Of a stretch of 64,000 nt of DNA, positions 34,519 to 43,683 are shown in pieces. The position numbers were made by a program, and so were the translations under genes. Positions within the stretch are counted from its first letter, which is position 1; each line of letters starts with the position of its first letter. Source of the stretch: Magnetococcus sp. PR-3. GTDB lineage: Bacteria > Pseudomonadota > Magnetococcia > Magnetococcales > Magnetococcaceae. The notes beneath the pieces are model-generated. The model saw only the letters and a list, made by a program, of their open reading frames with translations, searched no databases and was not told the origin of the DNA. The DNA is taken from contig NZ_JBAHUQ010000035.1 in NCBI RefSeq assembly GCF_036689865.1, positions 1 to 64,000 on the forward strand, written 5' to 3'.

Positions 34519-36783
34519 ATGTTGCTTCCTCGCCCAACTTCCCACCTTATCTGGTGCGTCATGATGCTCTTGGTTATGACCGTACCCCCAGCACTGGCAA
34601 GTGATGAGTTAAAAGAGGTGCTGCCGGGCATGGATGGCGGTGAGTTGAAAGAGGTATTGCCGGGTATGGATGGAGGAGAGCTCAAAGAGATACTGGCGAC
34701 GGAAAGTGATGAATTAAAAGAGGCGTTACCGGACGATCCCAGCGCCCTTAAAGAGGCACTTAACAGTGGTGCCGTCACGGCACCTACTTTTCAGATCAGT
34801 TGCAAAGCTGGCAAGGTGTGCCGAGAGTCCACCACCGGCTTGCCATTTCGGGTGTTGCCCCGTCCTGCATCCCATCTGTTTACCCAGCAGTCTACCGAAA
34901 CCATTGCCAAGGAAAACCTTAAGGCTTTCTCTCCTTTATTTGTTTTTGAGCGGGTAGGGTTGGATAACAGTAATCCAGCAGAGCCCAAAGGTTGGTACCA
35001 GGTCGGCGGTACCCTGAGTAGTGCCGATGGTTGGATGCAAGCCAAGGATGTCATGGAGTGGCGCCAAGCACTGGTGGTGGCCTATACCCACCCCGGTACT
35101 GGTGAAGAGGCACGTAAGCCGGTTCTCATGTTTAAAGATCTACCCAACCTACAAACTCTGGTCGAGGCGGATGAGCGAGAGGGGTTGGCAGATGCTCTCT
35201 ACGGAGACATACAAAAAGGGGGGAAACCCCAAGGTGTGGTTTCTGTTGAGCCGAACCGCTTTGTGGATATTGAGGATAATTTTTACATCCTGCCGGTCCT
35301 GGATTATCAGGTCTCTGATCTGTTCGATGATGAGACCAGATTGGTTAAAGTCGCAGCGGCTGTGCCCAATCAGCGCTCCGATGCACAAAACCAAACCACA
35401 CTGGAGAGTCAAACCTTCCAAAAGTCGGCCACCAGTCGTGCCACCATGAGTGGTGCAGAGGGCAAGAACCTTACGGTAGATCTGGTCTTTGTCATGGATC
35501 TCACCGGATCCATGGGTCCTTATGTCAAGAGTACCAAACAAGCGATGTTGGATTTGGCCGGTGCTATGGCCAAAGATCCCGCCATTAAAGAGCAGATCCG
35601 TTTTGGGTTTGTGGGATATCGGGATGATCTTAAACGTATGCCCTCTCTGGCCTATACGGCCAAAAACTTTACTCCAAACATGTTAGACAATACCCGCTTT
35701 GCCCAGTTGATGGGGAACGAGGTTCGTGCGGCCCAAACCACCAGCGATGACTATGCTGAGGAGGTCTATGCAGGTGTTAAAACAGCCTTGAATGAGATCC
35801 CATGGGGGGATGGGCTGCGTTTTATGGTGGTGGTTGGGGATGCCTCTGCCCACGAACCGGGACACAAGCAATCAACAACAGGGTTGGGTGCCGCAGAGTT
35901 GGCGCAGATGGCACGGGATAAAAACATCTATAACTTTGCCATTCACCTTAAAGAAAAGCGTTACGCAAAAGATCACCCCCGGGCTGAGGTGCAGTTCTCA
36001 ACCCTGGGTACCAACCCCGGAACCGAGAGCCCCGCCTACTTCAGTATTGATGCAAAAGATACCAAGGGCTTTGAAGATCAGGTAAAGGTCATTGCCGGGA
36101 TGATGAACTTCATTATCTCGGCGGCGCGCAGTGGTGCCGGGGTCAACCCAGACTCACTGTTGGCTTCGGGTGAGGCCACCCTAAAAGAGCTGTTAGGGGA
36201 GGAGACGGCGGCTTCCGCCCAAGTAGAGGCTACGCAAGAGATGGTTAAGCAGGTGGCCGCGGCGGCTTTGGTTAACTATTTGGGGGGAGAGCCCGTTAGA
36301 GATATCACCTTTTGGGCGATGGATCGGGATCTGATCAACCCAGAGAAGAGAGCTCTGGATGTGCGGGTATTGCTCACCAAAGGAGAGCTGAACAACCTGA
36401 TCACCACCTTGAGTAAAGTGATTGAGGCCCTGCGGACTGCCGAATTTGCGGAGTTGCAGTTTTTTGAGGCGTTGCAGGCGGTGATGTCGCAGGTGGCCAA
36501 AGGGCAGCAAGTGACCTTTGAGGGGGCAAAAACTCTGAGCAATACTCAGCTCATGCCCCGTTGGATTGAGAGCCTGCCCTATAAGTCCACCATTCTGGAC
36601 ATGAACAATGAAACCTATGAGGCGATGCAACCCGATGAACGGGTGGCCTTGGAACGCGCCCTTGAAGCCAAACTTCAATACTATGTGGAGGTTAACCAGA
36701 ACGTGGATGTATGGAAGGTGTTGGATCCAAGAGCGCCTGACACAGACAAAATCTACCCCGTGCCCCTGGAAGCGCTACCTTAA
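34519..36783 (+). CDS. Periplasmic VWA-domain protein, PpkA C-terminal-like (no kinase)
   Basis: 754 residues. A signal peptide (cleavage near PPALASDE) is followed by five short repeats of ELKE-(V/I/A)-L, at residues 30, 42, 54, 65 and 76. Residues ~95-190 look like an SH3-type or ligand domain (GWYQVGG, WRQALVVAYTHPG), and the VWA domain starts near residue 320, with MIDAS-type D327-x-T329-x-S331 (VFVMDLTGSMG). The C-terminal ~230 residues are helical. The layout matches the periplasmic half of T6SS kinase PpkA, but the cytoplasmic kinase half and TM are absent. It heads the operon with ATPase, permease, FGE-like protein and lipoproteins in the ppkA-tagTSRQ order. It probably binds a periplasmic partner through the MIDAS. 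Confidence 0.85.
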   Translation: MLLPRPTSHLIWCVMMLLVMTVPPALASDELKEVLPGMDGGELKEVLPGMDGGELKEILATESDELKEALPDDPSALKEALNSGAVTAPTFQISCKAGKVCRESTTGLPFRVLPRPASHLFTQQSTETIAKENLKAFSPLFVFERVGLDNSNPAEPKGWYQVGGTLSSADGWMQAKDVMEWRQALVVAYTHPGTGEEARKPVLMFKDLPNLQTLVEADEREGLADALYGDIQKGGKPQGVVSVEPNRFVDIEDNFYILPVLDYQVSDLFDDETRLVKVAAAVPNQRSDAQNQTTLESQTFQKSATSRATMSGAEGKNLTVDLVFVMDLTGSMGPYVKSTKQAMLDLAGAMAKDPAIKEQIRFGFVGYRDDLKRMPSLAYTAKNFTPNMLDNTRFAQLMGNEVRAAQTTSDDYAEEVYAGVKTALNEIPWGDGLRFMVVVGDASAHEPGHKQSTTGLGAAELAQMARDKNIYNFAIHLKEKRYAKDHPRAEVQFSTLGTNPGTESPAYFSIDAKDTKGFEDQVKVIAGMMNFIISAARSGAGVNPDSLLASGEATLKELLGEETAASAQVEATQEMVKQVAAAALVNYLGGEPVRDITFWAMDRDLINPEKRALDVRVLLTKGELNNLITTLSKVIEALRTAEFAELQFFEALQAVMSQVAKGQQVTFEGAKTLSNTQLMPRWIESLPYKSTILDMNNETYEAMQPDERVALERALEAKLQYYVEVNQNVDVWKVLDPRAPDTDKIYPVPLEALP

Positions 36784-36792
36784 GGCTGTCAG

Positions 36793-37521
36793 ATGGCAGC
36801 CTTATTGGAAATACGTGGATTACGACGGGAACGGGCACAAGGTGGGGTCAGCTTTACCTTGGAAATGCCTCATTTTCAGTTAAGCCCCGGTAACTTTGTT
36901 GCCGTGGTTGGGGATTCCGGTTGTGGTAAGAGTACCTTGTTGGATCTGCTCGCACTGGTCCTGCAACCTGGTGCCTGTCAACAGTTTAGTTTTCAGTTAG
37001 AACAGAGACAGATAGATGCCCGTGGGCTGTGGCGGGGTCATGATGAAGCTGCTTTGGCGATGCTCAGAAGGCGGTACTTGGGTTATGTTCTGCAGACTGG
37101 CGGGTTGTTGCCCTTTTTAAGTGTGCGAGAAAACCTGCGTTTGCCCATGAAGATCAACCATCAACCTGTGGATGAAACAGGCATTGTGGCCTTGGCTGAG
37201 CGGTTGGGGATAGCGCCCATGCTGGATAAAAAGCCTCAGCACCTCTCTGGTGGGCAACGGCAACGAGCGGCCATTGCTCGTGCCTTGATCCATAGGCCCC
37301 GTATCATCTTGGCGGATGAGCCTACAGCTGCGGTGGATAAACCGCGTGCCCGTGGCATTGTTAAAGATCTACAACACCTGGCCAGGGCGCAAGGTGTTGC
37401 GGTGGTGATGGTTACCCATGATCGGGATTTGGTGAGCCAGGCTGACCATACCTATAGCTTTGATTTAAAGCAGCAGACCGACAGCCATACCCACTCGATT
37501 TGTGGGGAGATTTTTCCATGA
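36793..37521 (+). CDS. ABC transporter ATPase, TagT/LolD-like
   Basis: 242 residues. Walker A GDSGCGKST (residues 40-48), signature LSGGQRQRAAIARAL (from 151), Walker B ILADEPTAAVD with the catalytic Glu, and a switch His in VMVTHD, so it should hydrolyse ATP. It belongs to the LolD/MacB-type (type VII exporter) ATPases. It begins 9 bases after the VWA gene and overlaps the permease start by 4 bases, so they are made together. Matches TagT by order and size. Such transporters move lipoproteins or transmit force to the periplasm instead of importing solutes. Confidence 0.93.
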   Translation: MAALLEIRGLRRERAQGGVSFTLEMPHFQLSPGNFVAVVGDSGCGKSTLLDLLALVLQPGACQQFSFQLEQRQIDARGLWRGHDEAALAMLRRRYLGYVLQTGGLLPFLSVRENLRLPMKINHQPVDETGIVALAERLGIAPMLDKKPQHLSGGQRQRAAIARALIHRPRIILADEPTAAVDKPRARGIVKDLQHLARAQGVAVVMVTHDRDLVSQADHTYSFDLKQQTDSHTHSICGEIFP

Positions 37522-39323
37522 TGGGCGCGGGTAGTACCTTAGGGTTGGCCACCAAAGATCTCCTGCATGAGTGGATTTTAACCCTCTGTATGGTATTGGC
37601 CCTGGCAACCATTCTTACCCCATTGTTGCTGTTGTTGGGGCTTAAAAATGGCACCATTCAGACCTTAAAAGGGCGGTTGGTCGAGGACCCTGTCTATCGG
37701 GAGCTAAAACCTCAGCGCGCTATGAACTTGCAACAGAGCTGGTTTGATGCTTTGGCCAAACGGCCTGAAGTCGCTTTTGTTTCCCCCACCATTTTGCGGG
37801 GATCATCCATCGTACGGTTGCAGGCCGCAACACGGCGAGAAGGTATGGATATGCTGCCCACGGGGCCTGGAGATCCACTGCTGCTGGAGAATGGTGGGGT
37901 CATTCCCCAAAAGGGGCAGGCGGTTCTCTCTACTGAGGCTGCGGTGCGGCTCAAGGTTCAAACGGGAGATCCCGTGACGTTGCGTGCAGCTCGGACCTAT
38001 AAAGGGCGGCGGCAGGAGGCCAAGCAGAGCTTGCAGGTGGTTGCCATACTTGAACCCAGGGCTGATGCACTCCCTAGAGTTTACGTACCCCTGCAGCTGG
38101 CTGTGGATGTTGAGCAATATCGGGAAGGTTTGGCCGTGCCGGAGCGCGGTTGGTCAGGCGGACGACCTGTACCCTACCAGAGCTTTGATGGTATCTACTT
38201 GGTGGCTATGAAGCCGGTACCGATGATGTTGCTGAGACGTCTTACCATCGGAACAGGATTTAGCCAACTGGAGGCCCTGTCTGAGGCGCGTTTTAATGCG
38301 CTGGTGGGGTTGCCTGTGCCTGAGGGGGCAAAGCTATACCATCTGCATGTGCTTAAACAGCCGGTGCAGAAAAGTGCGCTTGCTATGGTCCGGGATAAAT
38401 TGCGGGGAAGGGGGACGATTATTCTTCCCTATGCTCACGTCGGGGATCTGGTGTTGGATCGGCACGGGCAGAGGTCGCAACGGCCCGTAACGGCGCTCTC
38501 CTTGACCCCAACAGAGGCGGCGCAATTAGGGATTCAAACCCCCTGGAACCGTGGAGGTTTGATGGGCCTGTTGTTGCCTGAGGACCTGGGTATATCATCC
38601 GGCACGATAGCCGTACAGATGACACAGGGGGCGTCGTTACCTCCCTTCCAGCTGCAGGTTATGGGCACAACAAGGTTGCAACGGGCCATTATTCCGGTGG
38701 ATCTGGCTGGCACACTGCGTACGGGTCAGCAGCGATCTATACGGTTTGATGGGGTGCAGGCTGGCTTTGCGTTGGATCGGGGTGGCTTTCACGGTTTTCG
38801 CCTTTATACCAAGAGTATTGAGGATGTTGCAGGCTTATATCGTTTACTGCAAGATCAGGGGGTGGAAACCCTTGCTAAAGTGCAGGCCATTGAGCGCATT
38901 CGTACTTTAGACCGGGGCCTGAACCGTATTTTTTGGCTCATTGCTGTGGTCTCAATTCTGGGTGGCTTGGCCGCGCTAGTTGCCAGCCTTTATGCATCGG
39001 TCGATCGTAAAAAACGGGCCATTGCTATGATGCGTTTATTGGGGTTAACCCGGCGGCAGGTGTTCTGGTTTCCCTTGCATCAAGCGATATTGGTCGCAGC
39101 ATTGAGTGCTTTACTGGCTGTCAGTGGTTTTTATCTCTTGGCGGGTATTATCAACCATGTCTTTGCGGCAGATCTGGCCTTGGGGGAGCGTATTTGTGCA
39201 CTTACACCCTTCATGGTGACATCTGCGGTGGTGATCATGATCGCTGCGGCTGCTGTAAGTGCGTTGGTGGCAGCGTGGCGGACCACACGCATTGAACCGG
39301 CTGAAGCCATACGTGTGGAGTAA
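37518..39323 (+). CDS. FtsX/MacB-type ABC permease, TagS-like
   Basis: 601 residues from the ATG at 37518 (GGGGAG 8 bases upstream; ATGA overlap with the ATPase). Topology: one N-terminal membrane segment (TLCMVLALATILTPLLLLLG), a ~430-residue periplasmic domain, then three C-terminal segments (WLIAVVSILGGLAALVASLY; LVAALSALLAVSGFYLLAG; MVTSAVVIMIAAAAVSALV) and the usual ending R-x-x-x-I-x-P-x-E-A-I-R. This is the four-TM FtsX/LolC/MacB pattern with a large extracytoplasmic domain. Partner of the upstream ATPase. By gene order it corresponds to TagS. Confidence 0.92.
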   Translation: MMGAGSTLGLATKDLLHEWILTLCMVLALATILTPLLLLLGLKNGTIQTLKGRLVEDPVYRELKPQRAMNLQQSWFDALAKRPEVAFVSPTILRGSSIVRLQAATRREGMDMLPTGPGDPLLLENGGVIPQKGQAVLSTEAAVRLKVQTGDPVTLRAARTYKGRRQEAKQSLQVVAILEPRADALPRVYVPLQLAVDVEQYREGLAVPERGWSGGRPVPYQSFDGIYLVAMKPVPMMLLRRLTIGTGFSQLEALSEARFNALVGLPVPEGAKLYHLHVLKQPVQKSALAMVRDKLRGRGTIILPYAHVGDLVLDRHGQRSQRPVTALSLTPTEAAQLGIQTPWNRGGLMGLLLPEDLGISSGTIAVQMTQGASLPPFQLQVMGTTRLQRAIIPVDLAGTLRTGQQRSIRFDGVQAGFALDRGGFHGFRLYTKSIEDVAGLYRLLQDQGVETLAKVQAIERIRTLDRGLNRIFWLIAVVSILGGLAALVASLYASVDRKKRAIAMMRLLGLTRRQVFWFPLHQAILVAALSALLAVSGFYLLAGIINHVFAADLALGERICALTPFMVTSAVVIMIAAAAVSALVAAWRTTRIEPAEAIRVE

Positions 39324-39335
39324 AAGGAGAGCCTC

Positions 39336-41048
39336 ATGGTTAAGACCTGGATTTCCCTATTGGCCCTTATCACGCTGCTGTTGCCCATATCGGCCCAGGC
39401 CAAGTGCCCCACTAAAAAACAGGGGATTGCTACCCACGATCCCTGTCCTGCGGTCGATGACTTTCATCTACCTATGCCTGCTGGCTTAAGTATGGTGTTT
39501 CGTAAAGTTACGGTACCGGGGCAAGCTTTTTGGGGCGATCATCGCCGGATTGTGCAGGTTGGGGACCCTCAGGGTGGCCTGTTTGCCGCACCACGTAAAA
39601 CTATGGTAGGGGGATCTTTTCCCGAAGCTGAGGGTTGGGTCTACCATATGGGTAAATATGAAGTTTCAAAAGCCCAGGTAGCTGCTGTGCTGGGTGCAGG
39701 AGATATGCCCGCAGGTGTTAAAGCATTGATCGCCAAGTCTGGTGACCCTAAGGATAAAAAGCTGGCCAAACTAAAGGGTAAAAAACTAGACCGTGCGCTG
39801 GCATTTCCTGCAGCTTGGCTAACGCTGGCAGATTACCGTGACTTTATACACCGTTATAACCTGTGGTGTTATGGCGATCAGGCCTGTCGGGCTAAGCTTC
39901 CTTCCATCGCCGCACCTGAGGAGCAGAAGGCCATTCCCGGTTTTGTGCGTCTCCCTACTGAAGTTGAGTGGGAGTTTGCTGCCCGAGGTGGGGCTGGGCA
40001 TGGCCAATTTGATGATGCTTTACCTTTTTCCCGCGCCAAAGCCAAGAAATATGCTTTTGTCCAACCTAAAGCCAAAGGTAAACCCCGCCGTATCGGTACT
40101 CTGGATGCCATTAATGGATTTCATGATCAGTTCGGCAATGTGCAAGAGCTTACGGCTGAGCTGTTTCAGGCGGAGTTGGGGCAGGGGAAATCTGGTGCGT
40201 TAAGTGCTCGGGGCGGCAGTTTCCTCAATAAAGCCTCTGAAATCCGAACCGCTTTTCGCTCAGAGGTTGGGATCTATATGGCGCGTGGGGAGACGATGGT
40301 GGCGGTTCGATCGCCTACGACAGGCATCCGATTGGCTATTGGCAGCCCTGTCATACCAACCAAACAGTACCGTTTGACCCTGGAAGAGGGGTTTGAGAGC
40401 TACTTGCAGAAACTACGTAGTAAAACCCCGGCAGGGCAGAGCTTAGTGAATAGCGGTGTGCAAGCTGGTGCGGCCATTAATAGTGCTCAAAACACCATAC
40501 AAAACCTCACGGCCAAGGTTGGAGAGGGAGATGAGGTGTTACGACGTCAGCTCGAAAGCCTGCAAACCGCCTTGACGGAAGCCTCCCGTCAGTTGGATAT
40601 GCGTAACCAGCAGGTATGTGATACCTATGTTAAGGAGGGGCTTCTTTTTGTCTTTCTCTTTGGCCGGGCTGAGGTTGAACGGAGTAAGGCAGAGCGATTG
40701 GCGACCATCTTGGGTAAACGTGCCCAGAAAAAGGCGGCCATTCAGGCAAAAATTGTCAAACTGAAGAAGGCTGCAGAACATGAAGCCAAAAAACGACAGA
40801 CCTATTTTGGTAACTATCTTAAAAAGATGGATGCCCTAAAAGGGTGTGGTGAAAAGCTGGCCAAGAGCAGTTTTGATCATTTTACGAAGTTGATCGCACG
40901 GGGGAAAGTATCCCGGCCTGAGCGGGAGACCTTCCCGTTGGTGAAAAAGCAGTTTAAACAGGTTGGAGATGGTCAGCAGGATAGAGCGGCTATGCAGCAG
41001 GCCATTATACAGCTTTTGCAGAGCAGGGATTTACTGGGAGAGTTGTAA
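39336..41048 (+). CDS. Periplasmic FGE/SUMF1-like protein, TagR-like
   Basis: 570 residues; AAGGAG before the ATG, signal peptide ending near ISAQAKCPT. Residues ~45-340 form a formylglycine-generating-enzyme-like domain: MVGGSF, YEVSKAQ, RLPTEVEWEFAARGG, DQFGNVQELT, ARGGSF and GIRLAIG. The Cys-containing catalytic segment usual just after RGGSW in true FGEs is replaced (SFLNKASEIRTAFRS), so it is probably a binding protein, as thought for TagR. The last ~200 residues are a Lys-rich coiled coil, an extension that may contact the following lipoproteins. Fits the TagR position in the operon. Confidence 0.9.
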   Translation: MVKTWISLLALITLLLPISAQAKCPTKKQGIATHDPCPAVDDFHLPMPAGLSMVFRKVTVPGQAFWGDHRRIVQVGDPQGGLFAAPRKTMVGGSFPEAEGWVYHMGKYEVSKAQVAAVLGAGDMPAGVKALIAKSGDPKDKKLAKLKGKKLDRALAFPAAWLTLADYRDFIHRYNLWCYGDQACRAKLPSIAAPEEQKAIPGFVRLPTEVEWEFAARGGAGHGQFDDALPFSRAKAKKYAFVQPKAKGKPRRIGTLDAINGFHDQFGNVQELTAELFQAELGQGKSGALSARGGSFLNKASEIRTAFRSEVGIYMARGETMVAVRSPTTGIRLAIGSPVIPTKQYRLTLEEGFESYLQKLRSKTPAGQSLVNSGVQAGAAINSAQNTIQNLTAKVGEGDEVLRRQLESLQTALTEASRQLDMRNQQVCDTYVKEGLLFVFLFGRAEVERSKAERLATILGKRAQKKAAIQAKIVKLKKAAEHEAKKRQTYFGNYLKKMDALKGCGEKLAKSSFDHFTKLIARGKVSRPERETFPLVKKQFKQVGDGQQDRAAMQQAIIQLLQSRDLLGEL

Positions 41049-41099
41049 GATGACTTATCATGTGACACAAGCAGACCAAAGATTTGTGGGAGAATGGTT

Positions 41100-41795
41100 A
41101 TGAAACGGGTTACCAAGCAGGCAACGGTTTTAATGCTCGCCTCAACACTGGCTCTGGCTGGGTGTCAAACCACCGGAGCTGGCGGAGCAGGGCCTTCGGA
41201 CGGTTCCGAAAAAGCCCCGAGCAACACTCAAGCCACCAAGGAAGGTGCCATTGGTGGTGCACTTTTAGGGGCGCTGATTGGTGGGCTTGCGAAAGGTAAA
41301 AAAGGTGCACTCATTGGCGCACTGGCTGGAGCCGCCATCGGTGGTGTGATCGGTAATGAGATTGATAAACGAAAGCAATCTTTCGCCTCCACCGAAGCGT
41401 TTTATAATGCCCAGATTGAACAGACTCAGGGTCTGAATGCTGCTTTGGATGCCAATAATAGCAATTTGAAAGCCGCCATCGCCGCAGATGAAGCGGAAAT
41501 TGATCAACTGGTTGCCCAAGCCAAAAGTGGTAAAGCCAACACCGTACAGTTGCAGGCCAAGAAAAGTGACCTGGATACCCGGCTTGCCAGTAACAAGAAA
41601 AAATTGGCCAGCTTAAATAAAGAGCTGGAGGTTCAGCAGGCCGTACTTCAAGAGGTGCAGACAGCCCAGCAGGGTTCGACAACCCATAACAATATGGCCA
41701 AACAGGTTGCCGCGCTGGAGTCAGAGATCACAGAGTTAAATGGTATGGTAGATGCCATGGCTACTCAGTCAGCCACTGTGGGTCAATACCTGTAA
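41100..41795 (+). CDS. Glycine-zipper lipoprotein with coiled coil
   Basis: 231 residues. Lipobox LALAGC gives a lipidated Cys. Residues ~45-80 carry a glycine-zipper membrane-type segment (IGGALLGALIGGLAKGKKGA, then LIGALAGAAIGGVIG), and the rest is a Lys/Gln/Glu-rich coiled coil. The ATG at 41100 is preferred over 41094 because the GGGAGA ribosome site abuts the latter. Glycine zippers form packed helical hairpins in membranes or pores, so it may assemble in the outer membrane. It lies between the FGE-like gene and the second lipoprotein. Confidence 0.85.
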   Translation: MKRVTKQATVLMLASTLALAGCQTTGAGGAGPSDGSEKAPSNTQATKEGAIGGALLGALIGGLAKGKKGALIGALAGAAIGGVIGNEIDKRKQSFASTEAFYNAQIEQTQGLNAALDANNSNLKAAIAADEAEIDQLVAQAKSGKANTVQLQAKKSDLDTRLASNKKKLASLNKELEVQQAVLQEVQTAQQGSTTHNNMAKQVAALESEITELNGMVDAMATQSATVGQYL

Positions 41796-41810
41796 CGTTG
41801 GAGACTATTG

Positions 41811-42344
41811 ATGACTGCTTATAAAAAATTAAGCCTAGTAGTGGCGATAATTACCGCACCTCTGCTGCTTCAGGGGTGCCAGACCATGAGTACCGCGGAG
41901 TGCGACCCTTCTAAAGGAGGGTTTATGAGTGGCGCCCAGGCATTGAGCAGTAACTGCTATCAGCGTCGGGTCGATGAAAAAGATCAAGAGCTGTCCCGTG
42001 CTCAATCTCTGCGAGAGCAGTTGGAACAGGAGAATATGCAGCTTGAGTCTAAGAAGGACAGTCGTGCGCAACAGGTAGCCCGCTTGCGTAATCAACTGGC
42101 TGATATCGAGCGCCAAAACCATGTGTTGGCCCGCCAGTTATCACATATGAAAGTCGCTAGCCGTGCGGATGCCCAAAAAAAACGGATGTTGGAAGAGAAG
42201 TTGATGACCCTTAATGGTCAGATCCAATCCACCAAGGTACAGAGCAGTAAGGCCGCAGATCCGGCCCTGGCTGCTCGGGTAGAGGCATTACGGCTAGAGC
42301 GTGATCAGCTGGCTGAAGAGATTGCCGCTGCGATGCTTGAATAG
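41811..42344 (+). CDS. Coiled-coil lipoprotein, TagQ-position
   Basis: 177 residues from the ATG at 41811 (the frame's TTG at 41808 is less likely). Signal peptide with lipobox-like LLLQGC, a second Cys-containing segment (STAECDPSKGG and SSNCYQRR), then a long heptad-repeat coiled coil from ~50 to ~170. It occupies the place of tagQ, an outer-membrane lipoprotein, though sequence alone cannot prove homology. Its last 44 bases overlap the start of the following protease frame if that begins at the GTG at 42301. Confidence 0.8.
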   Translation: MTAYKKLSLVVAIITAPLLLQGCQTMSTAECDPSKGGFMSGAQALSSNCYQRRVDEKDQELSRAQSLREQLEQENMQLESKKDSRAQQVARLRNQLADIERQNHVLARQLSHMKVASRADAQKKRMLEEKLMTLNGQIQSTKVQSSKAADPALAARVEALRLERDQLAEEIAAAMLE

Positions 42345-43683
42345 GCGTCGTCCCTTGTGCGCCCGGTTCTGGCTGGTGGGGGTGGTGCTGATAATGGGTG
42401 TGGCCCAGGCATGGGCCGCACCCGACTTAAACAGTGCGGCTTCTCTTATCAGCAAACATCATATTGCCCACCCCACTTCACAGCAGGTGCCGGTGAGTTC
42501 CAGTGGGGAGCTGCAGCGCTTTTTGTCCACTTTAGACCCGTATAGTCAATGGATAGATTATCCTCAATATCGCGCTTTAACCCGTCCTAAATCTTCCCTG
42601 GGTTTAGGTGCTATGGTACTTGAACAGCCGGGTGGTATCTTAATGGCACCCATTAAGGGGGGGGCTGTTTGGCAAGCGGGCATCCAACGGGCTGTCTTTC
42701 TTACTGGCATTGCCGGGGTCTCACTACAGGATAAAAAAATTGGCTATGTTGCGGCTCAGCTTCAGGGCCGAAGAGATATTGCCATTCGCTGGCGCATACC
42801 CGGTCAAAGCAAAGAGCGGATCTCTGCGGTAAAACTGGGTTCCTTCACCATTCCGACGGTTGAACTACACCCATTAACCAACCATCAATCAGGTGTGCTT
42901 ATTCGTATTCATTCTTTCTTAGCCCATCGGACTGCGCTGGCATTACAGCAGGCGCTGCTAAAGGGTCTGGCGTTTGGTGGCCCTATTATCCTGGATCTAC
43001 GCTATGCGCCAGGGGGGAGTGTGCTGGAAGCCGTTGATGCAGCCTCACTCTTTTTAGATGAAGGGCTGCCTATTGTAACCATGGTGGAGTCTGATGGTAC
43101 CTCTATCCCCTTACAGAGTACGGCTGCCATGCGGGTCATGCCCCATCCGGTTGTTGTGTTGATAGGCCCAGGAACAGCATCTGCTGCAGAGCTGTTTGTA
43201 CGGGCTTTGAAGTTTCATGGAGCAGCTTGGGTGGTGGGGCAGGGTAGTTTTGGTAAGTGTTTGACACAACGCTATTTTCAGTTGCCCAATGGTAGTGGCT
43301 TAAAGCTCACAGTAGGCCATTTGTTAGGGCCAGACGGCGTTTTTTGTGAACACCGTGGTGTGCAGCCTCATTTTATCATACGTGACTCAGAACAGTTGCA
43401 TGATACCCCAGTACTGTTGGAGGGCGTAATGAGAGATATCAAAGCCAGCAGGCTGGTCTGCCTTGCTCAACGATTTAATCATGCTGCGCAGGCACGAAGG
43501 CACGTTAAAAGGGTTGGCTGGCATCGTGGTGTGGGCAAGCTTGTACCCTATGCCTTGCAACAGAGTAAAAAACTTTGGCGCTTGTGCCTTTCACCTCCCT
43601 TAATGTCCAGTGTCGCAGAGGCTGTACATAAGCGCCAACAACAGAAGAGTATAGAGAACATGGTGTTGCTCCCTCTGCCCTAA
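42301..43683 (+). CDS. Exported PDZ / S41-family serine protease (CtpA/Prc-like)
   Basis: 460 residues from the GTG at 42301; the true start may be a TTG at 42337 or 42355, since the basic n-region and hydrophobic core begin there (LNRRRPLCARFWLVGVVLIM). PDZ-like domain at about residues 90-185 (LGAMVLEQPGGILMAPIKGG). The S41 core has LDLRYAPGGS, the catalytic serine in GPGTASAAELF (S294 in this numbering) and the lysine in GSFGKC (K319), 25 residues apart as in Prc/Tsp. Ser/Lys dyad intact, so probably active in the periplasm. Last gene of the operon. It could process the lipoproteins or VWA protein (inference). Confidence 0.88.
   Translation: MISWLKRLPLRCLNRRRPLCARFWLVGVVLIMGVAQAWAAPDLNSAASLISKHHIAHPTSQQVPVSSSGELQRFLSTLDPYSQWIDYPQYRALTRPKSSLGLGAMVLEQPGGILMAPIKGGAVWQAGIQRAVFLTGIAGVSLQDKKIGYVAAQLQGRRDIAIRWRIPGQSKERISAVKLGSFTIPTVELHPLTNHQSGVLIRIHSFLAHRTALALQQALLKGLAFGGPIILDLRYAPGGSVLEAVDAASLFLDEGLPIVTMVESDGTSIPLQSTAAMRVMPHPVVVLIGPGTASAAELFVRALKFHGAAWVVGQGSFGKCLTQRYFQLPNGSGLKLTVGHLLGPDGVFCEHRGVQPHFIIRDSEQLHDTPVLLEGVMRDIKASRLVCLAQRFNHAAQARRHVKRVGWHRGVGKLVPYALQQSKKLWRLCLSPPLMSSVAEAVHKRQQQKSIENMVLLPLP

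Noticed and set aside
34519-43683. A complete type VI secretion system
   Set aside because: Only regulator-like parts are present; there is no sheath, baseplate, TssJLM membrane complex or ClpV gene in the window, and no kinase or phosphatase.
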